From Neonectria sp. B-13 (Eukaryota > Ascomycota > Sordariomycetes > Hypocreales > Nectriaceae): a stretch of DNA of 34,420 nt. The position numbers and the translations under genes are program-made. Below the pieces are notes generated by a model. It saw only the letters and a program-made list of their open reading frames with translations, did no database searches and was not told the origin of the DNA. Below are positions 1-9,280 of the stretch, piece by piece (position 1 is the first letter of the stretch; the number at the start of each line of letters is the position of its first letter). The DNA is taken from NCBI GenBank assembly GCA_002682825.1, contig NOKP01000075.1, positions 1 through 34,420 of the forward strand. Direction: 5' to 3'.

Positions 1-177
1 TCAATTGATCAGAAGGATGTTGATGCGCAGCTAGTGGCCGAATCGTCGAGAAATCGTGGTCAAGGAGGGTCGGCGCGACCGAAGGAAAGGCGTTGTGGAA
101 CATGCGGCAAGACCGGTCATAACGCAAGAACATGTCAGGTAGTTATTAAGGCGTCTAGTGAAGAGAATAGCAATTAG
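1..177 (+). mobile_element. C-terminal tail of a zinc-knuckle transposase (partial, enters from left edge)
   Basis: The first reading frame is open from the window edge to a TAG at 175-177 (58 residues). It contains one CCHC zinc knuckle, 'CGTCGKTGHNARTC', after a basic Arg/Gly/Ser/Pro-rich linker. A single zinc knuckle at the extreme C-terminus after a basic linker is common in fungal DDE transposases. The rest of the protein lies outside the window, so the family is not proven. A second copy of the same tail, with the same 3'-flanking bases just after the stop, lies at 21512-21660 on the minus strand. This supports a dispersed repeat rather than a single-copy cellular gene. Confidence 0.6.
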
Positions 178-487
178 TTTTAATTGATTAGATGCTTTGC
201 TGTGTTTTTATTTAATGTTCTATATTGAGGGTTAAGATTTTTGACCGACTCACTTGGGTGACGACCCACTTGTGGAGTACGTTATATTAATTGCATAACC
301 TGTTGAGTGACGATTTTGGTTCCTGCTCATCTGCATTCTGGACTTAACAATAGTCCCCCAATTCCGAAACTGCAGGCATTTGTGATGCGATGTCTCCCGT
401 GGAAGGATATATGTCGCTATAGCAGCGGCTGTGGCAGCTTTGCGGGAAGAGGCATTATTATATTAGTCCTTCAGGACGAATGGATAC
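178..487. other. Intergenic; 3' end of the repeat then no recognisable gene
   Basis: About 40 bases after the stop of the zinc-knuckle tail match the flank of the other copy near 21480-21511, so they belong to the repeat. From about 220 to 487 I see no gene. The open frame beginning at 307 starts with GTG and has no recognisable content. Confidence 0.5.
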
Positions 488-1245
488 CTAGGCGTTGCTC
501 GCCTTGGCCTTTTTGGCCGCCATTCGTCGCTCCTCGGCCTCGACCATGTCTAAGCGGAAACTGTTAGCATCAAATCATCGCCTCATACAGTATACCAAAC
601 TAGAGACTTACCCTTCCACAGGTCCTGGCCTTGGTACTCCTCCTTATGAATCTTCTTCTCAATCAGGTGCTTATGCTCCGGATCGTTCGGATCTAGTACC
701 ATGACCGTCTCCCACCGCCCGCTGCCATCCTTGGCGTCGTTCATCTCAAACGACGCCGAGACTATCAACACCGCGAGTGTCAGGCCCTGCGCATACACAC
801 GGGCCTGCACGAGCTTCTGCGAGGTGCTCATAGGCGCGCGGCTTACCATGACGAACGCGATGCCCATGCTGGCCAGCCACGACGCGAGAACGATGCTGTA
901 CCTGTTCTCGCGGCCCCAGCTCATGGAGCGCTGGTACGCTGTCTCGTTCTGGCGCATCGTCTGCGCCGCGCGCTGGCTGATGTCCTGGTAGTCATTCATA
1001 GGGTCCTGGGCGCGCTGGAACTTAGTACCGTACCGCTCGGCGTTGACGATGGCGCCAAACGTCCCCGACGAGGTGACAAGGAAGCTCCGCAAGGGCAGTG
1101 TCAGGATCCGGAAGGAAGGGTACCGGCGCGAGGCGAGGATTACGCTGCCCAGGCCCAAGGCGAGACCGGTGGCGCCGCCGATGAGGCCGCCCGTGACGAC
1201 CTCCTTGTAGTGCGCCTGCTCTTCTTCTTGGGTGATGACTTTCAT
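488..1245 (-). CDS. rcf2: Rcf2-like respiratory supercomplex factor, HIG1 domain protein
   Basis: Exons 1245-613(+612) and 549-488 are separated by a 62-nt intron (611-550, GTAAGT...CTTAG). The spliced protein has 231 residues, typical of fungal Rcf2. The start is the ATG at 1245, which begins 'MKVITQEEEQAHYKE', the usual family N-terminus; the frame is open 43 codons further upstream, but that stretch looks like leader. Two hydrophobic segments lie at about residues 15-38 and 47-67. A HIG1 domain covers about 105-170, with hairpin membrane segments near 116-135 and 148-166 and a 'QKLVQARVYAQ' stretch close to the (Q/I)x3(R/H)xRx3Q signature. Exon 2 gives a charged tail, 'DMVEAEERRMAAKKAK'. 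The family sits in the inner mitochondrial membrane and associates with cytochrome c oxidase and the III-IV supercomplex. It is transcribed away from the GST gene and is probably a housekeeping gene bordering the accessory region. Confidence 0.85.
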
Positions 1246-2363
1246 GGCGTATTGATGGATACCCTTCCTTTTGGGAGTGATGCTGGTTTCGAGGTGTTGC
1301 TTCGCCGGGACGCTACTACTGGATCGCGAGATTAGATAAGTGTCGGCAATGTTGGTATCGGAGGTGCGGATCAAGCAAATTTCACGTTAGACCGTTTCCC
1401 GTGTTATGAGGCATTCCGGTATAGCCGGGATAGGTCGGTTGTTTCCCATGACGGGATTGGGAGGGATGCTGCCAAGCATCAGCGGCGCCTCGGCGGGGGT
1501 CATGTGGGGCTCGATACGGAGGTGGAGGCTTACGACAGTCAAAGGGATGGAATGCAAAAAGTCTGTCGGCTTTTTAGTTTAGGACGGGTTGGCGTTCTTT
1601 ACGTGTGTTTGCCGACGCGGGAGATGAGGCTGGGGCCAGCCCGAAGGTGCGCGGGCCGTGGAATGTAACAGATAACGCTTTTCAACCCTTTCTCACCAAT
1701 CGCGTGTGCAGATGCAAAGTCATTGGATCCCAGCCCAGTCAATGGTTAACGCATCAACCGATTACTCCAAGGTTCAGCAGGGGTTCCTGCACTAGCGCCT
1801 TGGCGGATTTTATCACCGAGAATGGAAATAAATGGGGCATTAGACCCGACCTAACGAGCCCCAATGACATCACCTGACTTCTTTCGCCACGAAGCAATAT
1901 GTTCCTAGGTTCCTCGTACCTCTCTTTAGGTACTTTGGCACACTGGACTCTTGCGATGCTTTTGGTCTCTCCTCGTTAAATCCAAAACACTTATTGGTCA
2001 ATCTTGCTTTCTAGCGGTCAGCGTTGAAGAGCGGCATGACGTCGCCCAATGTATTGAACCCCCACGCACCGGAGATTGTATGTAAGTACGGTCCAGGCAT
2101 TCGGGCTTTTTATGTAAGTGGTACATGGCAGATGGCATTACGGCACTTGGATGCGAAAAACACGGGATGGGACAAAGTGCATTACCCGCGACAAGTGCCG
2201 ACGACACCTTGCCCGCACTTTCAGTCTCGCTGAGCAACATAAAATGTCCCAACATTCCCATCCTTGATGAGAGTTTATGCTGAAGTTCGCACTTTTACTT
2301 TGTTTTTAAGGGGGAAATAAATCATCTTAGTTTTCAAGACGTTCTAGGTTAATTGTCAACACA
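1246..2363. promoter_or_regulatory. Divergent intergenic region between rcf2-like and GST genes
   Basis: About 1.1 kb separates the two divergent start codons and must hold both promoters. Open frames here (for example 1605-1877 and 1998-2261) overlap on opposite strands and have no recognisable domains. I see no repeats or RNA genes in it. Confidence 0.5.
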
Positions 2364-3190
2364 ATGGACACCAAGGCTTCAGACATCACCCTTTACTTCT
2401 TGAATGGGAGTCGAGCAATCCGGGTTGCTTGGCTGTTGGAAGAACTCGGCCTCTCCTACAAGTTGGTCACCTCGCCGAGGGGAGCCAATGGTCACGCTCC
2501 GCTAGAATTTAAGGCCCAGATCCCGACTCGGTTAGGAAACAGTCCTACCATTCGAGATGGGGATCTTGTAATTCAGGAGAGCATTGCTATCGTGGGGTAA
2601 GTAGTTCCTATTGTCGGTCTCTAGGATACAACGATTCTCGGGTTATATACTCATCCTCTTAGATACCTTTGTGAGACATATGGCACCTCATTACGCCTAT
2701 TTCCTAGCGAGCCACTTGCAAGGGCAAAGGTTAGGGAGTGGATGGCAGCGGCTGAGGGCACTTTCATGCTGCATGCCCTTACAGTCAGTAACCCCTTATT
2801 GTAGTTTTATTATACGTTACTTCCCTCAGTGGCCTTTGGCTGACTCGTGCTAACGGTTGCTGGCAATAGATTCTGTACACGCGTATGCAGATGCCACTAG
2901 AAGCAGCGCAATACATACCCGTGTTGGAGGACAGGTTTTCACCAAATGTGCGCAATGCATTGGAATGGTTGGAAGCTGAACTCAAGGGTAGTCCTAGCAA
3001 AGGGCAGTTCCTGGTTGGAACCGATCTTACTGCGGCAGATATCATGATGGGATTCGGCATTGATGTCATTTTTACGAGGAAATTGGGGACAGAGAGAGGC
3101 AACTGGCCTATGATAGAAAAGTGGTTAGCGGGTCTGACAGGGAGACCGGCTTACAAGAAGGCGGTTGAACGTACAGGCTATTCGCTATAG
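2364..3190 (+). CDS. Glutathione S-transferase, Gtt1-like
   Basis: Three exons (2364-2596, 2663-2783, 2870-3190) give 224 residues, the usual length of a fungal cytosolic GST. Introns are 66 nt (GTAAGT...TTAG) and 86 nt (GTCAGT...ATAG, a weaker donor). The N-terminal thioredoxin-like domain begins 'DITLYFLNGSRAIRVAWLLE', where the Ser-Arg after LNG is the expected glutathione-activating region of Gtt1-type enzymes. The 'VIQESIAIV' stretch is the conserved Glu-Ser contact with the gamma-glutamyl group. The second exon supplies 'REWMAAAEGTFMLHAL' at the start of the helical domain. The third carries 'GTDLTAADIMMGF', the N-capping box typical of GST C-terminal domains. The family conjugates glutathione to electrophiles or reduces peroxides. 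No link to the downstream catabolic genes is evident. Confidence 0.88.
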
Positions 3191-4112
3191 GACCTGAAGC
3201 AAGAGCAGCATGAAATCTACTTTATTAACAGAAGGTACAGCTAAGACCAAGTTGATTAGTTGAAACCTGAGCGGTGGAATTTTTTTAGCATTAAGCCTAT
3301 TCCATCGTTGATCAAACGGCGGCACGAGCGGGAAGCTGATGCCCTTGGCATGTCTCAGAAACAGATGGTATAAAGGTAGTTATTGATAATCGTATAGATG
3401 CTGTTTAGGCTCACTTCAGCAGCAGGAGTGACACAGATAGTCACAACAGTCTAGCGTAACTGCGAGCAATGCCTCCTCGATGCAAGATACACAACCCCCC
3501 TGTGTGTGGAAGAGGACCGATGCGGTAGGCGCTAATATGTCGCACGGTGCCGTCCACCTGACGCAGATGCCAACCGCTAATAGCGCAATAAAAGCGGTGT
3601 ATGGTACTGACTTCAGTCCGATAGACGATTGTCAAGTCGAATTTCTTTGCTGAGGGCGTAGTTGGGCATTCTTTATTGCCGCTGGCTGAAAATGGAGGAA
3701 ACCGCTGGGAGTGGGGGCATGAGACCTGTACAAACCGTCCTGGAATTGCAGGGGAGCAGCAGCAGGGTGTTCCCATTTGAACATCCAACTTCGATCCAGT
3801 CGCGCGAGAGTTGGTTGGATTACTCACCGCGTTCCTTTCAGACCGATACGTGGATGAAGTCCTGCGCTTCTGTCAATGTCAGGATGAATCTCATTTGCGG
3901 ATCGGCGCTCCTCAAGGCCACCCGTGCTTGGCCTCGATTAGGATGCTGGAGGGGTGAAGCTCACGTTGTGGCAAGTAGAGTATGAAAAAGGAGAGCATTG
4001 ATGAATCGATATTGAAGACTGAGGATATCACAGAGTGATGGGGAAAGGAGACCGGAGGGACCCGGCTCAAGGGTTCGGGAGTTATGTGGTGCGCAGTATC
4101 AACTGTCATCAG
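3191..4112. other. Region without a supportable gene
   Basis: About 920 bases with only short overlapping open frames. A stretch near 3300-3370 reads openly as a short basic peptide ending at TAA, and 3781-3957 is listed separately. Otherwise I see nothing recognisable. Confidence 0.45.
3781..3957 (+). pseudogene. Possible orphan coding tail, unrecognised
   Basis: A frame open from 3781 to TGA at 3955-3957 reads as plausible protein, including 'VARELVGLLTAFLSDRYVDE' followed by a Cys-x-Cys and 'HLRIGAPQGHPCLASIRM'. The composition looks more coding than the overlapping frames. There is a stop immediately upstream (TGA 3778-3780) and I find no exon to join to it. It could be the last exon of a decayed gene or chance. 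I do not recognise the family. Confidence 0.2.
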
Positions 4113-4253
4113 TCGTCATGTCGAGTGATTCTGGCTTTGCGGAAATCAGCACACCCGAGATGAGTGATCCGACAAGAGCTCCGATTCCAACAGCGGCAAA
4201 TATGATTCCCATCCGTGACCCAAGGTTCCACAGATCCGAGTTCAAGGAGGAGA
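4113..4253 (-). pseudogene. MFS monocarboxylate-type transporter fragment (relic)
   Basis: Reading the minus strand after an acceptor-like TTTCCTGCAG, the frame gives 'DLWNLGSRMGIIFAAVGIGA' followed by 'LVGSLISGVLISAKP'. This resembles the 'LGTRMGMxFxxxGxxxLxGxPIxGAL' segment near the C-terminus of fungal monocarboxylate-porter-like MFS proteins. The frame ends soon after without the usual following membrane helices, and no upstream exons are present. It is a remnant, not a gene. It lies tail-to-tail or head-to-head with a second MFS remnant on the other strand, suggesting local rearrangement. Confidence 0.45.
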
Positions 4254-4321
4254 CTGCAGGAAACAGAGGACATGGCTAGCACTATAACTCTGATATATAC
4301 TTTCATTTGTTTCGCGCTTTA

Positions 4322-4586
4322 GATTCCGACAACAGCTTTTGCGCCCTTACTTGCCTTCGCCCTCCTTGTAGGCGCGCTCTGTGGCACTTTCTAGAGCATA
4401 GTAACCTCGATCGTGGCCGAGAATGTGAGTACCCAAAAGCTAGCCAGCACTTTTGGTGTGGTTGTCTTTCGTTAGTGCTACTGATAACGTTTGGGGAGGC
4501 GATGACGATGAAAATGGTCAAAGAGGACGATGGAAATACGTTATTTGATGCTCAGATCTTTGTTGGTTCTATGCCTCTACTCTAGT
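4322..4586 (+). pseudogene. MFS transporter C-terminal fragment with stops and a frameshift
   Basis: One plus frame reads 'TAFAPLLAFALLVGALCGTF', then a TAG, then 'SIVTSIVAENVSTQKLASTF'. After a frame change it continues 'LSLVLLITFGEAMTMKM' and ends 'GNTLFDAQIFVGSM'. The order and spacing match the last membrane helices of monocarboxylate-type MFS transporters, where a phrase like 'LPITFAEAIAL' precedes the final helix. The internal stops and the frame change make it a decayed copy. Only about 90 residues remain. Confidence 0.5.
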
Positions 4587-6072
4587 ACCGCCTTCTATAT
4601 TTTCAAGCAGTTGCGATCCGATATATCGCAACTGCTCGCTTTAAACTAGAAGCCCGCCGATATTTCCTCGGCCGCGTGGGTAGACCCGGCAATCTCGCCA
4701 TAGAGGCTAACTTCATCCATAACCTCAGTCAGAATTTGTAAGCCCTTATCCAGCTCCACATCCTCAATTGTGAGGGCCACACTACACCGGAGACGGGGGT
4801 TCTGAGAAAAGATGAGGACTCCCTTCTGGTATGCCAGCCTGGCAATACGACGGGGCGTTACGTTGCCAACGCCCTCCTTGATGACGATGCCTAGATCAGC
4901 ACCCCGAGCAGTACAGTACTCGATAAACGGGTGGTTCCACTTTGAAGTCACGGCATTCCACCTCTTTTGTATGACTGTAGCTCGTGCCAGTAGATTCTCC
5001 TCTCCGTAGACGCTCAAAGCAGCGAGGACTGCAGCGTTACCTGCCGGAGACATAGCGTAAGTACTGGCAACCTGATTAGGCTGAATAAGGGTCATAGTAT
5101 CGTTGAACCCCAAGACGTAGGATGCAGGGTATACTCCGCCGGTAATAGACTTGCCCAGCGTAATCATATCCGGCTTATTCTCAGCACCAAGCCAGTCGGA
5201 ACAAAGAAACTTGCCGGTCTTCCCGGAGCCCATGCGTATTTCATCTGAGATGAAGAGAACGTTGAATTTCTTGCAGAGCTGACGGACACCAATTGCAAAG
5301 TTGATCTCTTCCTCAAATGTCCTGTTTAGATGTCAGTGGATCGATCAGCTTCAGTTTGACCCGCGGTCTTGAACAACCGTGCTCGATGTCGAGCCTCAAC
5401 AAGATAAAACCGTGTGATTGTTAAGAGATAGAACCACTTACCGCAGCGTTCCATGGATGGGTTCCATCATAACGCCGGCTATACGGCCATGCATCTCACC
5501 TATGACGGCCTCATAGTCTTCTACATGTCCGTAACGAAGCTGTGTCCCTGTTTTGGGACTACGGTTTGTGACGTTCTTGCTGCTTTACACCGTACCCTGT
5601 GCTGAGTTAACTAGTGCGCTTCTCGCATTGTTAGGCGAAGATCGTTTACCTTCTTGGCCGCTGCCCGGATTCATAATAGGCCAGATACCCGAAGTCAGGC
5701 CGTGATAGTTGTCTGAACAACCAAGGACAAGAACATCATCGGTCGCAATTCCCTTCCGTACAATGCCCCATTTCCAAGCAATCTTGACAGCAGAGTCGGC
5801 TGCCTCAGCACCTGTAACCATTGCAGCGACCTTATCATAACCAAGTTTCTGGCAAAGCGCTTTGGCAACCGACGGCCACCCATCGCTGTGAGTGGCAATG
5901 TTGGTCTGGGCAACTATGACAAGTCAACATGAGATTGCCATCACAACTGGTTTAGCGGAGAACTTGCCCTTCTGAATTGACTCTACGACAGCACTGGTAA
6001 CTTTAGGGTGGCAGTGGCCTAGATTGACCGTACTCATAGTAGCGGCAAGGTCGAGGATCTCCTTGCCATCTA

Positions 6073-6151
6073 CCATGCAGTACCCACCTACCGGCAGTAC
6101 CCACCTGCCGGCAAGCAAAAAAGAAAGTTCCCCATACAAAATGCCCAATTT
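6073..6151 (+). repeat. Left terminal inverted repeat of the pogo element
   Basis: This is the inverted counterpart of 8187-8267. Inside it a 17-bp unit, CAGTACCCACCTACCGG, is repeated in tandem (6078-6094 and 6095-6111, one mismatch). Such doubled subterminal units are plausible transposase-binding sites (inference). Confidence 0.85.
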
Positions 6152-6378
6152 CACTTACACGGTATTTGGCCAAGATTGAAGTTATTGGCATGGAGCAATG
6201 GCTGTTGTATTGAGAGTTTCATGCCGTTTGATATTATCACATTGCTTTTTTGATCACGTATGCGGTATGGTCGCATGGCACTAATGTAAAATTTCTCAAA
6301 ACGCCTCCTTTACCACCCAGCCTCCCCGACGCTCCTTCGAATGTTTCTCTACACCAGCCTTCCATAATCGCCTTGAAA

Positions 6379-8112
6379 ATGCCTCTAGTGTCTTATACAG
6401 AGGATAAAGTTGTCGAAGCCATACTAGATGTCACAGATAACGGCCTCTCCCAGAACCAATCCGCCCAGAAGTATGAGATCCCTCGGTCGACTCTCGGGGA
6501 CCGATTAAGAGGCCTACCGTCAAAGTCTGAGGTCACCCAGCCTGCCCAGTTGTTATCCAAGTCTCAGGAGTCAAGATTAGTCACCTGAATACTTCGACAA
6601 GAGGCCCTCGGCTATGCTCCTTCTCATAGTCAAGTTCGCGCCACCGTCGCTGCGCTCTTGAGACAGCAAGGCCGGGAAAGGCCTATCGGTGTACACTGGC
6701 TAGCCAGGTTCATGAAACGTCATCCAAAGATCAAGACGAAGGTAGGAAAACGCCAGGAGGCTGCGAGATTCAATTCTTTTACTCCAATGGCCGTCAATTG
6801 GTACTTCGATATCCGGGAGAGCGAGTATGGCTGGATCAAGCCTGAGAACACTGTTAATGTTGACGAGGGCGGTATCATGGCTGGATTTGGTGAGTATTTA
6901 TCTTTTTTGTTATAAAACCCACTAATCCATTCCGAATCTAGGCCTGGATTCCTTGGTTATCGGAAGTAGCGATCCCAAGAGGAAGGCCTTCCTCAAAGGC
7001 TCTCAGTCACGCGCTTGGACTAGCTTTATCGAAGCCGTGACAGCAGATGGCCGTCTTCTAAAACCAGGGATTATTTTCAAAGGCAAAGAACTTCAGCAGC
7101 AGTGGTTTATCAATGAGTTCAAGAAGATAGCCGACTGGTATTATATCACTTCTGAGAACGGCTGGACGAACAACCATATCGCAGTTGAGTGGCTCAAAGA
7201 GGTCTATCTGCCTCAAACCCGGCCAGAAGATGAGTCTGATGCGAGGCTTATTATATTAGATGGTCATGGAAGCCATGTATCTGTGAGTTTCTAGCTGGTC
7301 TGAATCATCCACGTCGCTGACTCGAAATCCAGGATGAGTGGATGGCTACCTGCTTTTTAAGCAATGTATATTGTTGTTACCTGCCAGCTCATTGCTCTCA
7401 TGGCCTTCAGCCACTGGATAATGGCGTTTTTAATGCCTCCAAAGCTGCCTATCGCAAAGAACTGCAGAAACTGTCAAGCCTGACTGATTCTGCGCCGGTG
7501 GATAAGGTCAATTTTATCAAGGCATATGCCAAAGCCAGGGAAGTAGGTATGACTAAGAAAAATATCCTCTCTGGTTGGAGAGTGACTGGAAATTGGCCAA
7601 TTTCACGACGGAAAGCCCTCATACATCCAGAGATTCAGCCAGACAAGAAGGAAACGACGCCTACATCAGAGGGCCGCAGCGACGGGCAACGCGACTCTGA
7701 TAATACGCCAAAAACCAGCCGTCATATCAGAGATCTGGGAAAAAATAAGAGCCCTTCTACCAGAAGACGGTATTCTGTGATATCGAAAGGGTTTGAAGCC
7801 CAGGAGTCAAAGATAGCCTCCCTGAGCGCAAGAATCACCAGTCTGGAGGAAGAAGTCGGCCGGTTGAGTAGAGGCAAGAAGAGGAAGGCGATACCCAATC
7901 CCAACAAGAAGTTCATGACATTGGCCGAGGCTCTAGTGACTGGTGAAACTATTTCCGAGCCAATCCAAGCAACTGAAGGGACAGGGACTGTGGAGGATGT
8001 GATCGAGGTGGGAGGGATGCAGGAGGATGAAAGTTCAAATTCGGAGGCGGAAGAGTTACCCGTCGTACGCACCCGCGCAGGCCGTGAGGTAAAAAGACCG
8101 AGAAAATATTAA
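6379..8112 (+). pseudogene. Pogo/Fot1 transposase with one in-frame stop
   Basis: Exons 6379-6889, 6942-7282 and 7333-8112 (introns of 52 and 50 nt, GTGAGT donors) give about 543 codons. The N-terminus has a Psq-type helix-turn-helix ('LSQNQSAQKYEIPRSTLGDR'). A CENP-B-type HTH follows ('QEALGYAPSHSQVRATVAAL'). The DDE_1 catalytic acids are all present: 'NVDEGG', 'IILDGHGSH' and 'LQPLDNGVF'. The C-terminus is a coiled coil ('ITSLEEEVGRLSRGKKRKA') and an acidic/basic tail. TGA at 6586-6588 interrupts the CENP-B HTH where Trp is expected, consistent with a TGG to TGA transition. Otherwise the frame is intact, so the inactivation looks recent. The protein would bind the terminal repeats and cut and paste the element. 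Confidence 0.88.
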
Positions 8113-8186
8113 AATTCATTCAATTATAACCCGAATTCTAGAAATAACTGTATTCTTATTATTTTCGGTGACTTTTCCCATCAGGT

Positions 8187-8267
8187 TGTAAAGTTGCACT
8201 TTGTATGGCAAAACTTCTTTTTTGCTTGCCGGTAGGTGGGTACTGCCGGTAGGTGGGTACTGCATGG
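8187..8267 (-). repeat. Right terminal inverted repeat of the pogo element
   Basis: The reverse complement reproduces the left end, including the doubled 17-bp unit. One base differs inside the second unit, and small differences follow after about 50 bp, so the two ends have begun to diverge or the family tolerates imperfect ends. Confidence 0.85.
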
Positions 8268-8795
8268 TACATCCTATCGTCTATGTGAGTAAAGAATGAC
8301 AAACGAGACGATGTTGAGGTCTTACCACCATGGTTGATCCCTTTCCAGAAACAATGAATCCAGGGGTTGGAGCGAAGCCACCGGCGGAATAGGCTTCTTC
8401 TGTATCCAACAAGCCCTGCGTCGCTGCTGACAAGGGCTCACCCGTCTTTTGCGCCATGTTGGCTACTTCAAAACAACGGCGACCAGAAAACAAGATGGAG
8501 TTTTGTGAAACGCTGAAGACCGTAATGAATCGGGGTTGAGTGCAGATAGTAGAATGAACAAGGCGCTCAGATCAGTGCTTATATACGCAGGACCACCGTA
8601 ACGTCCCGGTGAATTACCCACACCCTCTTGGCTTCACCGCTTATATCTGAATCACGAACCTATACTTAGGCCTCTCACGAGAAATGCAAGACTTTGGCGG
8701 GAGTATTTGCTTTAAGGGAAGTCCCTCTACAATGACAATTTGTACAGCCCTATGACGGCACCGTTATCGTCGTCCGGGTAATGTGCTCGTCCCGT

Positions 8796-8816
8796 GGCTC
8801 CGAACTTCTCGGAGCC
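8796..8816. promoter_or_regulatory. Perfect 8-bp-arm palindrome GGCTCCGA-N5-TCGGAGCC
   Basis: Arms 8796-8803 and 8809-8816 are exact inverted repeats around a 5-base spacer, in the middle of the divergent promoter. They contain CCG-N7-CGG, a geometry used by dimeric Zn2Cys6 regulators. Binding is inferred only. Confidence 0.45.
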
Positions 8817-8976
8817 CGTACTTGTTCCGGGTTTCCGATGGCTAAGACCGCCACGATTCTGCGTCTGGTTTCGGCGAGGCCGGATCCCAAATCGCTACGG
8901 AACCTTGATGGAACCTTGACGCAAGCGCTTCTATGGTTATAGGTAAGCGGGGTTGGATCTTGCGCAGTGAGTGCGA

Positions 8977-8990
8977 CTTCCGACCGGAAG
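8977..8990. promoter_or_regulatory. Palindrome CTTCCG-AC-CGGAAG
   Basis: Six-base arms around a 2-base spacer give CCG-N2-CGG. It is followed at once by another TTCCG. It lies about 290 bp before the amidohydrolase copy-1 start. It is a candidate zinc-cluster site; the regulator is unknown. Confidence 0.4.
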
Positions 8991-9280
8991 TTCCGATGGT
9001 TGGGTGTCTGTTCGCAGTGTCCCAAACTTGCCGAGATAAAATGCTAAACTGGTTCTTGATTTACGAATTTGTCATCACTATGTCGTATTCACAGGGGCTT
9101 ATCTATGAGCTGAGCCAGCTGTTGCTAACTTAGCTCTCCCCGCGTGGCTCGTGGGTGGCCGATGTGTCATCTATAAGATGCCATTGTTTTGCAACCATCA
9201 TGGCCCAGCTTGTAATTAATTAACATCCGTTCCCAGCACCATCCAAAATTCACCTCGTCTGACCTCCATCGACAATCATC

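Larger units (their letters stand above)
6073..8267. mobile_element. Complete Fot1/pogo-type DNA transposon (2195 bp) with TA target duplication
   Basis: The element is bounded by inverted repeats beginning CCATGCAGTACCCACCTACC and flanked by TA (6071-6072 and 8268-8269). Deleting it with one TA reconstitutes the aminotransferase exon, which proves the boundaries. The outer 46 bp of each end are near identical. Similarity continues, imperfectly, to about 80 bp. It encodes one transposase transcribed opposite to the host gene. TA duplication, a Psq/CENP-B/DDE_1 transposase and a ~2.2-kb size are all typical of the Tc1/mariner-related pogo (Fot1) group. The single stop in the transposase means this copy is probably not autonomous, though it could be mobilised in trans. 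Confidence 0.93.
4646..8457 (-). pseudogene. Ornithine-aminotransferase-like class III aminotransferase, copy 1, split by a transposon and frameshifted
   Basis: Exons (minus) are 8457-8326, 8273-8268 joined to 6070-5968 across the transposon, 5913-5650, 5596-5442 and 5321-4646. All junctions align with the intact copy at 13370-15012, and the last exon has the same length (676 nt). The intron at 5967-5914 has a GC donor (GCAAGT). PLP residues survive: Asp in 'FISDEIRMG' and the Schiff-base Lys in 'LGKSITGGVYPASY', the latter strongly like ornithine aminotransferase. Two lesions are visible: the pogo insertion after 'VD' in exon 2, and one extra base in 5571-5590 that leads to TAG at 5561-5559. 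Removing the transposon and one TA restores a perfect frame in exon 2. The gene faces the amidohydrolase pseudogene at 9281 across a shared promoter, as expected of a former co-regulated pair. Confidence 0.85.
8458..9280. promoter_or_regulatory. Shared divergent promoter of copy-1 aminotransferase and amidohydrolase
   Basis: About 820 bp separates the two divergent start codons. It contains two notable palindromes rich in CCG/CGG (listed separately) and several TTCCG words. The open frames here are short and unrecognisable. Divergent arrangement of two genes whose paralogues sit side by side downstream suggests common control (inference). Confidence 0.5.

Noticed and set aside
583..1374. 263-residue minus frame taken as the whole Rcf2-like protein
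   Set aside because: The first 43 residues have no family similarity and the last residues (after 'GQDLWK') are intron. The ATG at 1245 and a second exon at 549-488 give the family-like ends.
1605..1877. Plus frame of 90 residues between the first two genes
   Set aside because: No recognisable content, no plausible promoter spacing, and it lies in the divergent intergenic region.
7722..8072. Minus-strand 116-residue frame inside the transposon
   Set aside because: It is antisense to the transposase coiled-coil and tail; no recognisable motif.
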